From NCBI GenBank assembly GCA_017829075.1, contig JAGAJA010000006.1:1-56696 (forward strand): a DNA stretch of 56,696 nt, in the 5' to 3' direction. Below, piece after piece: positions 1-7,327 of the stretch (position 1 is its first letter; each line of letters starts with the position of its first letter). The DNA comes from Oscillospiraceae bacterium. Its GTDB lineage: Bacteria; Bacillota_A; Clostridia; Oscillospirales; Ruminococcaceae. A model generated the notes under the pieces. It saw nothing but the letters and a program-made list of their open reading frames with translations. It made no database searches and was not told the DNA's origin. The translations under genes and the position numbers were made by a program.

Positions 1-148
1 AAACGAGCAATAAGAATTCCATACTGATACGGTAATAATGATACTTCCGGCGACGGCTGTCCCATAGGAATGGGCAGAGGTGAAACCCCTATGCGTAGGA
101 GCGTGATTGCCTACGGCTTGCTTTAACAGCCAACAGAATATGATAACA
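1..148 (+). other. Structured intergenic segment at the right end of a mobile element
   Basis: No convincing complete gene. One frame is open from the left edge and stops at 25-27, so it could be the last codons of an upstream gene, but eight codons cannot be identified. From 55 to 131 the sequence can fold as a closed multi-branch structure: GGCTGT (55-60) pairs with ACAGCC (126-131) and encloses three hairpins, CCCAT/ATGGG (61-65/70-74), an imperfect stem at 76-90 and CGTAGG/CCTACG (94-99/110-115). A terminator follows. This could be a leader or small RNA of the element. I could not match it to a named RNA family. Confidence 0.35.
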
Positions 149-178
149 GGGCGGCTGTTCTGAACAACCGCCCTTTTA
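149..178 (+). terminator. Rho-independent terminator
   Basis: The arms GGGCGG (149-154) and CCGCCC (168-173) close a hairpin with an inner TGTTC/GAACA stem, followed by TTTTAAT. It separates the structured segment on the left from the excisionase/integrase genes. Confidence 0.7.
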
Positions 179-306
179 ATAGTCTGTTTACACAAAAGAG
201 TGTTATAGCACGGTGCTACATATAGCACCTTTGGAATTTGCGCTCCTTTGTGTAAGCATATTTTTCGGACAAGAGGTTTTCGGTAATCTGCAACAAAGGA
301 GTTGAT

Positions 307-528
307 GTGATTGTGCCTAAAAAACGAGTTCTCACCATAAAAGAAGCCGCAAGCTTGATTGACGGACTAACTCCGTTCAGAGTGCGGCAGATGTGTATTT
401 CGGGACAGCTCCCGTGCTTCAAGGCAGGCAGAAAGTACCTTATATACGAGGAAAACTTGTATAAGGTGGTACTCTGCGAGGGGGCTAAAAGCAACTACAA
501 TGAAAAAGTCGAAGAAATCGCAAATTAG
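307..528 (+). CDS. Excisionase-like small DNA-binding protein
   Basis: A 73-residue protein with a helix-turn-helix typical of excisionases: the segment TIKEAASLIDGLTPFRVRQM is followed by a wing-like CFKAGRKYLI stretch, as in MerR/Xis-type proteins of Tn916-like elements. It would bend DNA at the element ends and favour excision by the integrase encoded next. GTG at 307 is chosen because AAAGGAG (295-301) lies six bases upstream; a second GTG at 313 is possible. It lies 87 bp before the integrase, in the same direction. Family assignment is by pattern only. It could instead be a repressor of the integrase promoter. Confidence 0.7.
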   Translation: MIVPKKRVLTIKEAASLIDGLTPFRVRQMCISGQLPCFKAGRKYLIYEENLYKVVLCEGAKSNYNEKVEEIAN

Positions 529-531
529 GTA

Positions 532-561
532 TTGACAATTTACCGCTTTAAAGTGTATAAT
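532..561 (+). promoter_or_regulatory. Sigma-A promoter of the integrase gene
   Basis: TTGACA (532-537) and TATAAT (556-561) match both consensus hexamers with an 18-bp spacer. The transcript would start near 568 and begin with the inverted repeat at 571-590. Confidence 0.85.
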
Positions 562-570
562 TATAGGTGG

Positions 571-590
571 TAAGATGTGTCATAATCTTA
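571..590. repeat. Inverted repeat between the integrase promoter and RBS
   Basis: TAAGAT (571-576) and ATCTTA (585-590) form a perfect 6-bp inverted repeat around an 8-base centre at the predicted transcription start of int. It may be an operator or a short 5' hairpin. The ribosome binding site GAGGAGG follows. Confidence 0.4.
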
Positions 591-615
591 AATTGACGAG
601 GAGGAGTTTAAGTAT

Positions 616-1824
616 ATGGCAACAGTCACAAAAAGAGGCGACAGCTACCGAATAAAGGTATCCTGCGGATATGATGTAAACGGCAAACAGGTTGTTCAGA
701 CAAGGACGTGGAAGCCTGACCCCGATATGTCGGCTCGGCAAATCAAGAAAGAGCTGGACAGGCAATGCGTAATGTTTGAGGAAGAATGCAAAAAGGGACA
801 GGTCGTAGCAACAATCAAGTTTGAAACCTTTGCAGAACAGTGGTTTGAGGAGTACGCAAAAATCAATCTTCGCCACACCTCTTTTGTTAGAATGAAACAG
901 CTTACAAACCGAGTTTACCCTGCAATCGGGCATTTAAGGCTTGATAAGATTACGGGCAGGCACATTCAGCAGTTTGTCAATGACCTTATAAACAGCACAA
1001 GTGAACGAACAGGTAAACCCCTTGCAAGAAAGACCGTAATTCATCACTTGAGCTTCATATCCGATGTATTCAGCTACGCTGTGAAAATGGATATGATTTC
1101 CGACAACCCTTGCCGTAAAGTGACAGTACCGAAAGGCGAGGCAAAGGAAAAGGACATCTACACCATACAGGAGATTACTCGTGTATTCGAGCTGCTTGAC
1201 GGTGATGATGTTCCGACAAAGTTCAGAGTGTTTTTCAAGCTCGCCGTTTACAGCGGCTATCGCCGTGGTGAGCTGCTCGGTTTGGAGTGGAAGGACGTGG
1301 ATTTTGAGAACAACACGATTAAAGTCCGCAGAACGTCCAACTACACAGGAACAAATGGCATTTATACCGACACGACAAAGACAAAGAAATCTCAAAGAAC
1401 GCAGAAATATCCGCAGTACGTTATGGATATGCTGTGGGAGTTGAGAAAGGAGCAGGACGCAGAGTGCGCTCGTTTGGGCGACAAGTGGCAGGATTTTGAC
1501 CGCTTGTTCATCAAGTGGGACGGAAGCCCTATGCACAACAACACTCCGTACTTTTGGTTCAAGGAGTTCTGCGAGAAGAATGACATAAGATTTTGCGATA
1601 TTCACTCCCTGAGGCACTTACACGCAAGTCTGCTCATAAACGCAGGAGTTGATGTGGTGGCGGTATCGGGCGATTTAGGACACGCTCAAGTTTCAACGAC
1701 GAGCAACATTTACTGTCATATGTTCCAAGAAGCACAGGCGAGGACAAGTCAGGCAATCGCAGAAGCACTATTCTTTGACAAAAAGAAAACGCAGGGCGGC
1801 GAAAAGACCGTTCTCCCTGCGTAA
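616..1824 (+). CDS. int: Tyrosine site-specific recombinase (integrase) of an ICE or prophage
   Basis: A 402-residue integrase that cuts and joins element and chromosomal att sites. The N-terminus (about 1-60) resembles an arm-type DNA-binding domain, about 65-165 is the SAM-like core-binding domain, and about 185-385 is the catalytic domain. The catalytic set is visible: R216 in GYRRGELL, H330 and R333 in HSLRH, H356 in LGH, and nucleophile Y366 in NIYCHM. The ATG follows a strong GAGGAGG site. Downstream lie three direct 11-bp repeats and then the 3' end of tRNA-Glu, the usual arrangement when an integrase has targeted a tRNA gene. With the excisionase this marks the right boundary of an element whose body is outside the window. 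It is Tn916 Int-like in length and order. Confidence 0.93.
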   Translation: MATVTKRGDSYRIKVSCGYDVNGKQVVQTRTWKPDPDMSARQIKKELDRQCVMFEEECKKGQVVATIKFETFAEQWFEEYAKINLRHTSFVRMKQLTNRVYPAIGHLRLDKITGRHIQQFVNDLINSTSERTGKPLARKTVIHHLSFISDVFSYAVKMDMISDNPCRKVTVPKGEAKEKDIYTIQEITRVFELLDGDDVPTKFRVFFKLAVYSGYRRGELLGLEWKDVDFENNTIKVRRTSNYTGTNGIYTDTTKTKKSQRTQKYPQYVMDMLWELRKEQDAECARLGDKWQDFDRLFIKWDGSPMHNNTPYFWFKEFCEKNDIRFCDIHSLRHLHASLLINAGVDVVAVSGDLGHAQVSTTSNIYCHMFQEAQARTSQAIAEALFFDKKKTQGGEKTVLPA

Positions 1825-1864
1825 AGACCAAAAAAATCGCAATAAAGACCAAATAAAGACCAAA
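1822..1864. repeat. Three 11-bp direct repeats, candidate integrase arm sites
   Basis: TAAAGACCAAA occurs exactly at 1822-1832, 1843-1853 and 1854-1864, so starts are 21 and 11 bp apart, about two and one helical turns. The first copy overlaps the int stop codon. Position and phasing suit arm-type binding sites inside an attachment site. Function is inferred. Confidence 0.6.
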
Positions 1865-1877
1865 CCCAAAATCGGGC

Positions 1878-1922
1878 AAAAAATAAAAGCTCACAAACGG
1901 CTTTGTTAAGCCATTCGTGAGC
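1878..1922 (-). terminator. Terminator of the tRNA-Met/tRNA-Glu transcript
   Basis: GCTCAC (1889-1894) and GTGAGC (1917-1922) close a hairpin with an inner GGCTT/AAGCC stem. On the minus strand it is followed by TTTTATTTTTT. It lies ten bases beyond the tRNA-Glu 3' end and would end the tRNA transcript inside or at the edge of the element. Confidence 0.7.
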
Positions 1923-1931
1923 AAACGTGTG

Positions 1932-2006
1932 TGGTGACCCGTACGGGAATTGAACCCATGATTCCGCCGTGAAAGGGCGATGTCTTAACCTCTTGACCAA
2001 CGGGCC
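1932..2006 (-). tRNA. tRNA-Glu (TTC)
   Basis: Reading the minus strand gives a complete 75-nt cloverleaf with acceptor GGCCCGT pairing with ACGGGTC, a T loop containing GGTTCAATTCC, anticodon loop CTTTCAC (anticodon TTC) and an encoded CCA. Its 3' end faces the integrase gene, so the att core may lie in this 3' half. The tRNA remains intact after integration. Confidence 0.95.
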
Positions 2007-2045
2007 ATAAATAAAGCTGCAAGGCTAAAAGTATTGCAGCTTAAA

Positions 2046-2122
2046 TGGTAGCGGTAATCGGATTCGAACCAATGACACCCTGGGTATGAACCAAGTGCTC
2101 TAGCCAACTGAGCTATACCGCC
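2046..2122 (-). tRNA. tRNA-Met (CAT)
   Basis: A complete 77-nt tRNA on the minus strand, with acceptor GGCGGTA/TACCGCT, D arm AGCTCAGTTGG, anticodon loop TTCATAC (anticodon CAT), T loop GGTTCGAATCC and encoded CCA. Features suit elongator Met more than initiator. An Ile2 (lysidine) identity cannot be excluded by eye. It is co-transcribed ahead of tRNA-Glu. Confidence 0.9.
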
Positions 2123-2157
2123 GTATCTGCCGTCAAACAAACCTCAACGACTTAATT

Positions 2158-2186
2158 ATTATATCACGATTAAGTGGCTTTGTCAA
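2158..2186 (-). promoter_or_regulatory. Promoter of the tRNA-Met/tRNA-Glu operon
   Basis: On the minus strand, TTGACA (2181-2186) and TATAAT (2158-2163) are separated by 17 bp, a consensus promoter about 35 bp upstream of tRNA-Met. Confidence 0.88.
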
Positions 2187-2332
2187 GTAGTTTTTGAAAT
2201 TTTTTTAATATTTTTTGTAATAACAGAAAAAAATCATGCGGATAAGATTAAAAAAGGGAATTAACCGCCCGCCCAGAGATAAGTATAACGCTTGAAAAGA
2301 GCTGAAATATACCGCATTGGATATTTGTGCTA

Positions 2333-2361
2333 TTGACATGGGGAGAAAAAAATGCTAAAAT
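2333..2361 (+). promoter_or_regulatory. Promoter of the lipid kinase gene
   Basis: TTGACA (2333-2338), a 17-bp spacer and TAAAAT (2356-2361), preceded by an extended -10 TGC. It lies about 40 bp upstream of the start codon. Confidence 0.75.
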
Positions 2362-2399
2362 ATAACAGATACATAATTTGAGCGAAAGGCGGGATAACA

Positions 2400-3302
2400 A
2401 TGAAGAAGCTGCTGTTTACATACAACCCAAACTCCGGAAGAGGCGCAGTAAAACAGGTGCTTTCAGACATTATCGGGATATTCACCCGCGGCGGATATGA
2501 CGTGCTGGTACACCCTACCTCCTGCCCCGGTGACGCGATTGAATACATCACCCGGCGCGGCAAAGAGTTTGACCTGATCGTCAGCAGCGGCGGCGACGGA
2601 ATGCTTCACGAGCTCGCCTATGGTTTAATGGCGGGAAAAAACGGCTGTCCCTGCGGATATATTCCCTCCGGCACGGTGAACGACTTTGCTTCCTCGCTCA
2701 AGATCCCCCGCGACATGGTGAAATGCGCCGAGATGATCATGCAGGAAAACTTCCTTCCGGTAGATCTGGGTAGATTTAACGGCGGTTATTTCGCGTATAT
2801 TTCCGCTTTCGGCTGGTTCACAGATGTGAGCTATTCCACCAGCCAGAAAACAAAAAACTACCTCGGCCCCTTTGCCTATTTTCTTCAAGGACTGAAATCC
2901 TTTGAGCCTAAGTATCTCCGGGAGAACTCCGGCAGGGTCAGGATCACATGGGAAAACGGCGAGATCGAGGACGAATTCATCTACTGCATGATTGGTAATA
3001 CATATTCCGTGGGCGGACTTAAAAACCTTGTCCCGGACGGCGCTTCCCTCACCGACGGTAAGTTGGACTGTATGTTCATCAAAACTCCACGCTCGCTGTC
3101 AGATCTCGACGATATCAACCGGATAATCCTCAGCCACTCCTTTGACAGCGATAATATCGTCTGCATTAAGACCTCGCGGCTGGAGATCTCCTGCGAAAAG
3201 CCGTTTCGCTGGACTTTAGACGGAGAAAACGGCGGAGAATACACCTCGGCGGTTATAGAGGTTGCTCCCGGAGCGCTCAAGATTGCCGTGCCTGAGGAAT
3301 AA
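2400..3302 (+). CDS. Diacylglycerol/lipid kinase family protein (DagK/YegS type)
   Basis: A 300-residue soluble lipid kinase that would phosphorylate diacylglycerol or a related lipid at the membrane face, feeding phosphatidate back to phospholipid synthesis. The family signature is clear: NPNSGRG near residue 10, the nucleotide-binding GGDGM motif (GGDGT in most members) near 60, and PSGTVNDFA near 90. Length is typical. ATG at 2400 follows AAAGGCGG. It is transcribed alone from its own promoter, away from the tRNA operon. The exact lipid substrate cannot be read from sequence, and the family also includes sphingosine-like kinases. Confidence 0.88.
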   Translation: MKKLLFTYNPNSGRGAVKQVLSDIIGIFTRGGYDVLVHPTSCPGDAIEYITRRGKEFDLIVSSGGDGMLHELAYGLMAGKNGCPCGYIPSGTVNDFASSLKIPRDMVKCAEMIMQENFLPVDLGRFNGGYFAYISAFGWFTDVSYSTSQKTKNYLGPFAYFLQGLKSFEPKYLRENSGRVRITWENGEIEDEFIYCMIGNTYSVGGLKNLVPDGASLTDGKLDCMFIKTPRSLSDLDDINRIILSHSFDSDNIVCIKTSRLEISCEKPFRWTLDGENGGEYTSAVIEVAPGALKIAVPEE

Positions 3303-3339
3303 CTATATGGCGCAATTCGGCGGCTTTGCTTTTTTGATA

Positions 3340-3368
3340 TTGAAGCTTTTGGTTGGTTATGATATAAT
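3340..3368 (+). promoter_or_regulatory. Promoter of the isochorismatase-family gene
   Basis: TTGAAG (3340-3345), a 17-bp spacer and TATAAT (3363-3368) with an upstream TGA acting as extended -10. Confidence 0.7.
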
Positions 3369-3425
3369 AAGTAAGACGGGTTGATAATCTGCTCGATAAA
3401 TCGGAATTTTCAAAGGAGAGAAGAA

Positions 3426-3914
3426 ATGAATAAAGCACTTGTTGTTATTGATATTCAAAACGACATCACAAAGCACTACAAAGATATCGTTGAAGGAATC
3501 AACACTGCAATTGATTGGGCAGAGAAGAATGGAATGCACATCGTTTACATCAAGCACAATAACATTACAGCCGGAACCCGTACATTCAAACCGGATTCCA
3601 AAGGTGCCGAACTTGTACCTGAACTCAAAGTGGTTTCAGACAATATCTTTGTAAAAACCAAAAGTAATGCATTGACAAGTGAGGAATTTACTGCGTTTAT
3701 TGACACTAATCAAATAAACGAGTTCTTTATTACCGGAGCAGATGCAACTGCGTGTGTGAAATCTACGTGTTTCAATATGACAAAAGCAAACTATATTGTT
3801 CATGTGATTTCCGATTGTGTTACCAGCTACGATTTGAAAAAAATGGACGAAATGCTGACATATTATGCAAACAAGGGCTGTGAAGTAAAAGCTCTCTCCG
3901 AGTATGTCGGATGA
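3426..3914 (+). CDS. Isochorismatase-family cysteine hydrolase
   Basis: A 162-residue hydrolase of the nicotinamidase/isochorismatase fold. The catalytic triad can be placed: Asp in VIDIQND near residue 9, Lys in VKTKSNAL near 77, and Cys in ATACVKSTC near 106. ATG 3426 is preferred to an in-frame ATG at 3381 because AAAGGAGAG lies just upstream. Base composition is visibly more AT-rich than the flanking genes, and a 26-bp inverted repeat lies 58 bp downstream, so recent acquisition is plausible. The substrate is unknown; nicotinamide, ureas and small amides are all used in this family. Confidence 0.85.
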   Translation: MNKALVVIDIQNDITKHYKDIVEGINTAIDWAEKNGMHIVYIKHNNITAGTRTFKPDSKGAELVPELKVVSDNIFVKTKSNALTSEEFTAFIDTNQINEFFITGADATACVKSTCFNMTKANYIVHVISDCVTSYDLKKMDEMLTYYANKGCEVKALSEYVG

Positions 3915-3971
3915 TTTTGATTTTCTGCAAATCGGAATTTGTAGCGTAGTTTAAGTTTGAGCATGGACACC

Positions 3972-4043
3972 CGTAGGGGAGGGGCTTGCCCCTCCCGCCT
4001 ATACAAATCGCCTTTCACGGGAGGGGCAAGCCCCTCCCCTACG
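3972..4043. repeat. Perfect 26-bp inverted repeat (REP/MITE-like hairpin)
   Basis: 3972-3997 is the exact reverse complement of 4018-4043, both built on GGGGAGGGG/CCCCTCCCC runs, with a 20-base centre. Each arm also contains a smaller palindrome around GGGGCTTGCCCC. It resembles dispersed GC-rich hairpins seen in gut Firmicutes. No gene in 3915-4281 explains it. Confidence 0.8.
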
Positions 4044-4110
4044 ATATATTTTCAAACGAAAAACCACCGCCAAATTCCCATAAGTCGAGCAGATTACTAA
4101 TAGAACAAGC

Positions 4111-4141
4111 GACCAAAGAATTTCTTCTTTGGTCGTTTTCA
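4111..4141 (+). terminator. Terminator-like hairpin
   Basis: GACCAAAGAA (4111-4120) pairs with TTCTTTGGTC (4125-4134) around TTTC and is followed by GTTTTC. It could end transcripts from the isochorismatase side. Confidence 0.6.
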
Positions 4142-4249
4142 TATTCGCATATCTAACGTTTTTTTACGGTACAGGGAAATAAACCCACTTGTCGAATTAT
4201 CGGTTGCCGCTTGTTCCGTTTGGTATGTTCAACATCTGGCGATATTCAA

Positions 4250-4276
4250 AGAGCAGCGCAACCAAAGCACTGCTCT
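4250..4276 (-). terminator. Possible terminator of the TM1266/ABC operon
   Basis: AGAGCAG (4250-4256) and CTGCTCT (4270-4276) form a 7-bp stem just beyond the stop codon of the fused ABC gene on the minus strand. The T-tract is short (TTTG), so termination may be weak. Confidence 0.4.
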
Positions 4277-4281
4277 CAAAT

Positions 4282-5655
4282 TTATATTCTCACGATCTCC
4301 GCCGAAAACGCCTGACATTCCTCGATATCATGAGTTACAAGCACCGCCGTTTTCCCTGCCAGCATTTCCCGGCAATAGGACATCACCTGATCCCGTGTTG
4401 CTTCGTCAAGCCCCTTGAACGGCTCGTCCAGCGCTATCGCACCATAATCCGCAAGCAATGCCCTTACCAGCGCGACCCGGCGTTTCATGCCGCCGGAAAG
4501 CTCCCTTACCGGCTTGCCGCCGCAGCCGGTAAGCCCTACTGCGTCAAGAGCCTTGCTAATCTCATCATCACTGCGGCTGTTTCCGCAGACCAACCGGATA
4601 TTCGCGGCAGCGGTTAGGTTTTCGCACAGCCTGTCCTCCTGAAATACCGCGGCAAAACGCGTTCCCTCCGGAGTTACCTCCACCCTGCCGCCGTCCGGCT
4701 TCAGCAGCCCGGTCAGCAGCGAAATAAGCGTTGTTTTCCCGCAGCCGGAGCTTCCCATTACCGCAGTAAGCTTCCCCGCTGGGAATGTCCGGCTGAAATT
4801 ATCCAGCACGGTGTTTTCGCCGTATTTCTTGGTAAGTCCAACAGCGGATATTTCCGCAGGAACAGCCGTACTTACCTCAGCATGAGGATTGCTGCGCCGA
4901 TGTAAAATAACCTTTCCGGACACCAGCTCCGCTCCGGCGTTCACCAGCAGCAGGAACAGCTTCTCGCACAGCCAGCTCAGCAGTATAACGGTGATAGTCC
5001 ACGCGAACATATCCGCGGTTTCAAGGTATATCTTCGCTTCGTACAGCTTTTCTCCGATCGAGCCGGAGGGAATGCCGATGATCTCCGCCGCCGCGCCGCT
5101 TTTCCAGCTAAGACCCATTGCGAGCCGCGCCGCCGACCGGAAATACGGCAGTAGCTGGGAGAGATACACCCCGATGAACCGCCTGCCCGCCGGCACATGA
5201 AACAGCTCCGCCATTTCCGTCAGCTTCGGGTCAAGACTTTCTATGCCCTCCAGCATATTGGAATACACGATAGGCAGGGAGATAAGGAACGATACAAGCG
5301 CCGACAGGTTGCGGGAGCTTACCCACACAAGAGCCAGCACAGTTATGCTTGCCACCGGAACCGCCTTAACTGCTGAAACCAGCGGCGACAGCAGGGTTTT
5401 CACAAAACGCAGCTTTCCCGCAAGCAGCGCGAGCGCCGTTCCGCTGAAAAGTCCCAGCGCAAAGCCGCAGAGGATCCTTCCCGCAGAGAACCACACGCTG
5501 CCCCAGAAATCCGCCGACGGAACAAGCTCAATAAGCCTTGCCGCAGCTTCGATCGGAGAAACCAGCAGGATCTTCTGATCCAGAAGCATTGCGCCGACCT
5601 GCCACAGCGCCAGCCAGAACAGCACGCACGCCGCGGTGATGAGCCGTTTTTTCAC
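4282..5655 (-). CDS. ABC importer with permease and ATPase fused in one chain (SsuC/TauC-SsuB/TauB type)
   Basis: A 457-residue fusion. Residues 1-255 are a TauC/SsuC-type permease with about six hydrophobic segments and an EAA-like loop (SWKSGAAAEIIG). Residues 270-457 are an ATPase with Walker A GSSGCGKTT near 300, signature LSGGMKRRVALVRALL near 386, Walker B IALDEP near 406 and H-loop VLVTHD near 437. Relatives are normally two separate proteins. Here one chain would dimerise to form the whole membrane part. GTG 5655 is chosen because AAAGGAGGG lies eight bases upstream. The partner binding lipoprotein is encoded immediately upstream in the same operon. The substrate is unknown: the class carries sulfonates, taurine, nitrate and thiamin precursors. 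Confidence 0.9.
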   Translation of the reverse strand: MKKRLITAACVLFWLALWQVGAMLLDQKILLVSPIEAAARLIELVPSADFWGSVWFSAGRILCGFALGLFSGTALALLAGKLRFVKTLLSPLVSAVKAVPVASITVLALVWVSSRNLSALVSFLISLPIVYSNMLEGIESLDPKLTEMAELFHVPAGRRFIGVYLSQLLPYFRSAARLAMGLSWKSGAAAEIIGIPSGSIGEKLYEAKIYLETADMFAWTITVILLSWLCEKLFLLLVNAGAELVSGKVILHRRSNPHAEVSTAVPAEISAVGLTKKYGENTVLDNFSRTFPAGKLTAVMGSSGCGKTTLISLLTGLLKPDGGRVEVTPEGTRFAAVFQEDRLCENLTAAANIRLVCGNSRSDDEISKALDAVGLTGCGGKPVRELSGGMKRRVALVRALLADYGAIALDEPFKGLDEATRDQVMSYCREMLAGKTAVLVTHDIEECQAFSAEIVRI

Positions 5656-5714
5656 AGAAGATCCCTCCTTTCAGAGATCAAGCCCGCCGCTGTATTCCGG
5701 TGGGCTTGCGCATT

Positions 5715-6821
5715 TTATGCTCCGTAATAGAAATCGTCAGCCGGGAGCGCTCCTCCGACAGAAGCCGCTTCGCTTTCATACAAAACGCTGAGATATCCGG
5801 AAAGCTTCTCTTTCATCTCCGCTCCGGAAATGAATACGATGTTGCACTTGGGCAGAGCCTTTTCAGCCACCGCCGCAGGTACGATGTCAAACTTTCCGAT
5901 AAGCTGCGCCGCGTCCGCTGTGTTCGCGTTGACGTACTCCACAGAAGCGCTGTATTCCTCAAGGAAGCTGTTCAGCGCGTCCGGATACTGCTCGGCAAAT
6001 TCTGTCCGGGCAATGACAACTCCGGTCACAAGTGCGCTGCCGTTGTTCAGAGCCTCCCACTCGCTGTTCAGGTCAAGCACAACGCTCACGCCCTCGTTCT
6101 TGGTCTGTGCAGTGGTGACGAAAGGCTGCGGGAGCATAGCCGCGCTTCCCTCGTCCGTAACAAGAGCAGACAGGCACTCGGAATGCTCGCTCTTCCATTC
6201 GATCGTGACGTCCGAATCCGGGTCAAGTCCGTTCTGGGTCAGGATATAGCGCAGCGCGTATTCCGGGGTCGCGCCCTTTCCGCTGGCATAGATCGTCTTT
6301 CCTGCGAGGTCAGAAACAGAAGCGATTGTCGGCTCGCCGTTCTGAACGATGTAAAGAACTCCCAGCGTATTCACCGCCAGAACCTTTACACCGCCCTCGG
6401 TCTTGTTGTAAAGCACCGAAGCAAGATTTGCAGGAACGCAGGCGATGTCGGTATTACCCTGAACGAGCGCGGGAGTAATTTCGTCCGCTGCGCCGGCAAT
6501 GGTGAACTCAAAGCCGCTGTTTTCGCTGTTGTCGTCCATGAGCTTTATCATTCCCATTGCGGTTGGGCCTTTAAGCGCGGATACCCTGATCACCTCCGGG
6601 GCTGCGGGGTCTTCCTCTGACACGTCGGAAACGTCGTCAGCGGATTCGCTCTCCGGCTCTGATGCCGATGCGGAAGAATTCTCCTGCTCCGAGGACTCGG
6701 CAGAAGTTGCCTGCGAGGAGCTCTCCTGCGAGCTGCTTTCTGTTGAAGCCGCGCAGCCGGCAAGCATTCCCACGCAGAGAACTGCGGCAAGCGCGCTCTT
6801 GATCTTTCTGGTAATTGTCAT
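5715..6821 (-). CDS. ABC transporter substrate-binding lipoprotein (NMT1/TauA-like)
   Basis: A 368-residue lipoprotein. The N-terminus has a basic start, a hydrophobic stretch and the lipobox LAGC, with lipidated Cys near residue 23. A Ser/Glu-rich linker (about 25-70) follows, then a periplasmic-binding-protein fold of the NMT1/SsuA class (IRVSALKGPTAMGM, LAGKTIYASGKGATPE). It would capture a small ligand outside the membrane and hand it to the fused permease-ATPase 59 bp downstream. Its ATG overlaps the stop of the upstream TM1266-like gene in an ATGA, with AAAGGA upstream, so translation is probably coupled. The ligand is not evident. Confidence 0.88.
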   Translation of the reverse strand: MTITRKIKSALAAVLCVGMLAGCAASTESSSQESSSQATSAESSEQENSSASASEPESESADDVSDVSEEDPAAPEVIRVSALKGPTAMGMIKLMDDNSENSGFEFTIAGAADEITPALVQGNTDIACVPANLASVLYNKTEGGVKVLAVNTLGVLYIVQNGEPTIASVSDLAGKTIYASGKGATPEYALRYILTQNGLDPDSDVTIEWKSEHSECLSALVTDEGSAAMLPQPFVTTAQTKNEGVSVVLDLNSEWEALNNGSALVTGVVIARTEFAEQYPDALNSFLEEYSASVEYVNANTADAAQLIGKFDIVPAAVAEKALPKCNIVFISGAEMKEKLSGYLSVLYESEAASVGGALPADDFYYGA

Positions 6822-7129
6822 GATAGTTGTCCTTTCTCCGTTTGATTTTTCTCTTCTGCTGCGGATCGCTTTGAGTACACCGTCTTTACGGTGACGCCAC
6901 GCAGTCTGCCCAGCTTTCCGGACAGCGCTGAGATAACGTCCATAGGCGCGTCAAGAACAACATTGATTATGCTCAGACCTTTTTCACGATAGGGAATACC
7001 CATTCTGCCGATGACGTGACTGCGGCATTCGTGCAGCAGCGAATTAATCATAGAGGTGCTGTCCGCATCGACATTCTCTCCGCTGTCAACTATCATTGAG
7101 ATAACCGCAACGCGTGTTTCCTCCTGCAT
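6818..7129 (-). CDS. TM1266-family putative regulator (iron-only hydrogenase system regulator type)
   Basis: A 103-residue protein in the ACT-like/NikR C-terminal-like fold of the TM1266 family, recognised by RVAVISMIVD at the start, RSHVIGRMGIPYREKGLSII in the middle and LDAPMDVISALSGKLGRLRGVTVKTVYSK near the end (shown here only as the overall pattern). Family members usually sit in [FeFe]-hydrogenase maturation loci; no hydrogenase or maturase is in this window. It is the first gene of the ABC operon, with GGGAGGG six bases before ATG, and overlaps the lipoprotein gene by four bases. It may sense the transported ligand or a cofactor. No DNA-binding domain is visible. Confidence 0.8.
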   Translation of the reverse strand: MQEETRVAVISMIVDSGENVDADSTSMINSLLHECRSHVIGRMGIPYREKGLSIINVVLDAPMDVISALSGKLGRLRGVTVKTVYSKRSAAEEKNQTEKGQLS

Positions 7130-7321
7130 AGAGTTCCCTCCCGAAAAAAAATAACGCCCTCCCGCATAGAAAGGCGCACCATACCACTCCGCGCAGTGCG
7201 GAGGAGCAAAACTATCGCCTTTTGCCTCAAGTCCCGGAATACCGCGAGTTTCGGCAGCAGAAAAACTGATTCATTCCGTCAGAAAGGCAGAGCAGAGCCT
7301 GACTTCGGGTTTGAATTTACT
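7130..7321 (-). promoter_or_regulatory. Candidate cis-regulatory RNA leader of the TM1266/ABC operon (possibly Moco-riboswitch-like)
   Basis: About 190 nt separate the predicted transcription start from the start codon. On the minus strand AAAGGCG (7216-7222) pairs with CGCCTTT (7170-7176), enclosing the hairpin CTCCGC/GCGGAG (7187-7192/7198-7203). Upstream come TCTGACGGAA and TGCCGAAACTCGCGG blocks. These blocks and AAAGGCGAT resemble, from memory, the conserved core of molybdenum-cofactor riboswitches. I could not check this against a covariance model. Structure is seen; ligand class is a guess. Confidence 0.35.
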
Positions 7322-7327
7322 TTAATT

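Noticed and set aside
76..131. Group II intron domain V
   Set aside because: The GAGGTGAAAC stretch recalls domain V, but the stem arrangement and bulge do not fit and no reverse transcriptase frame is present.
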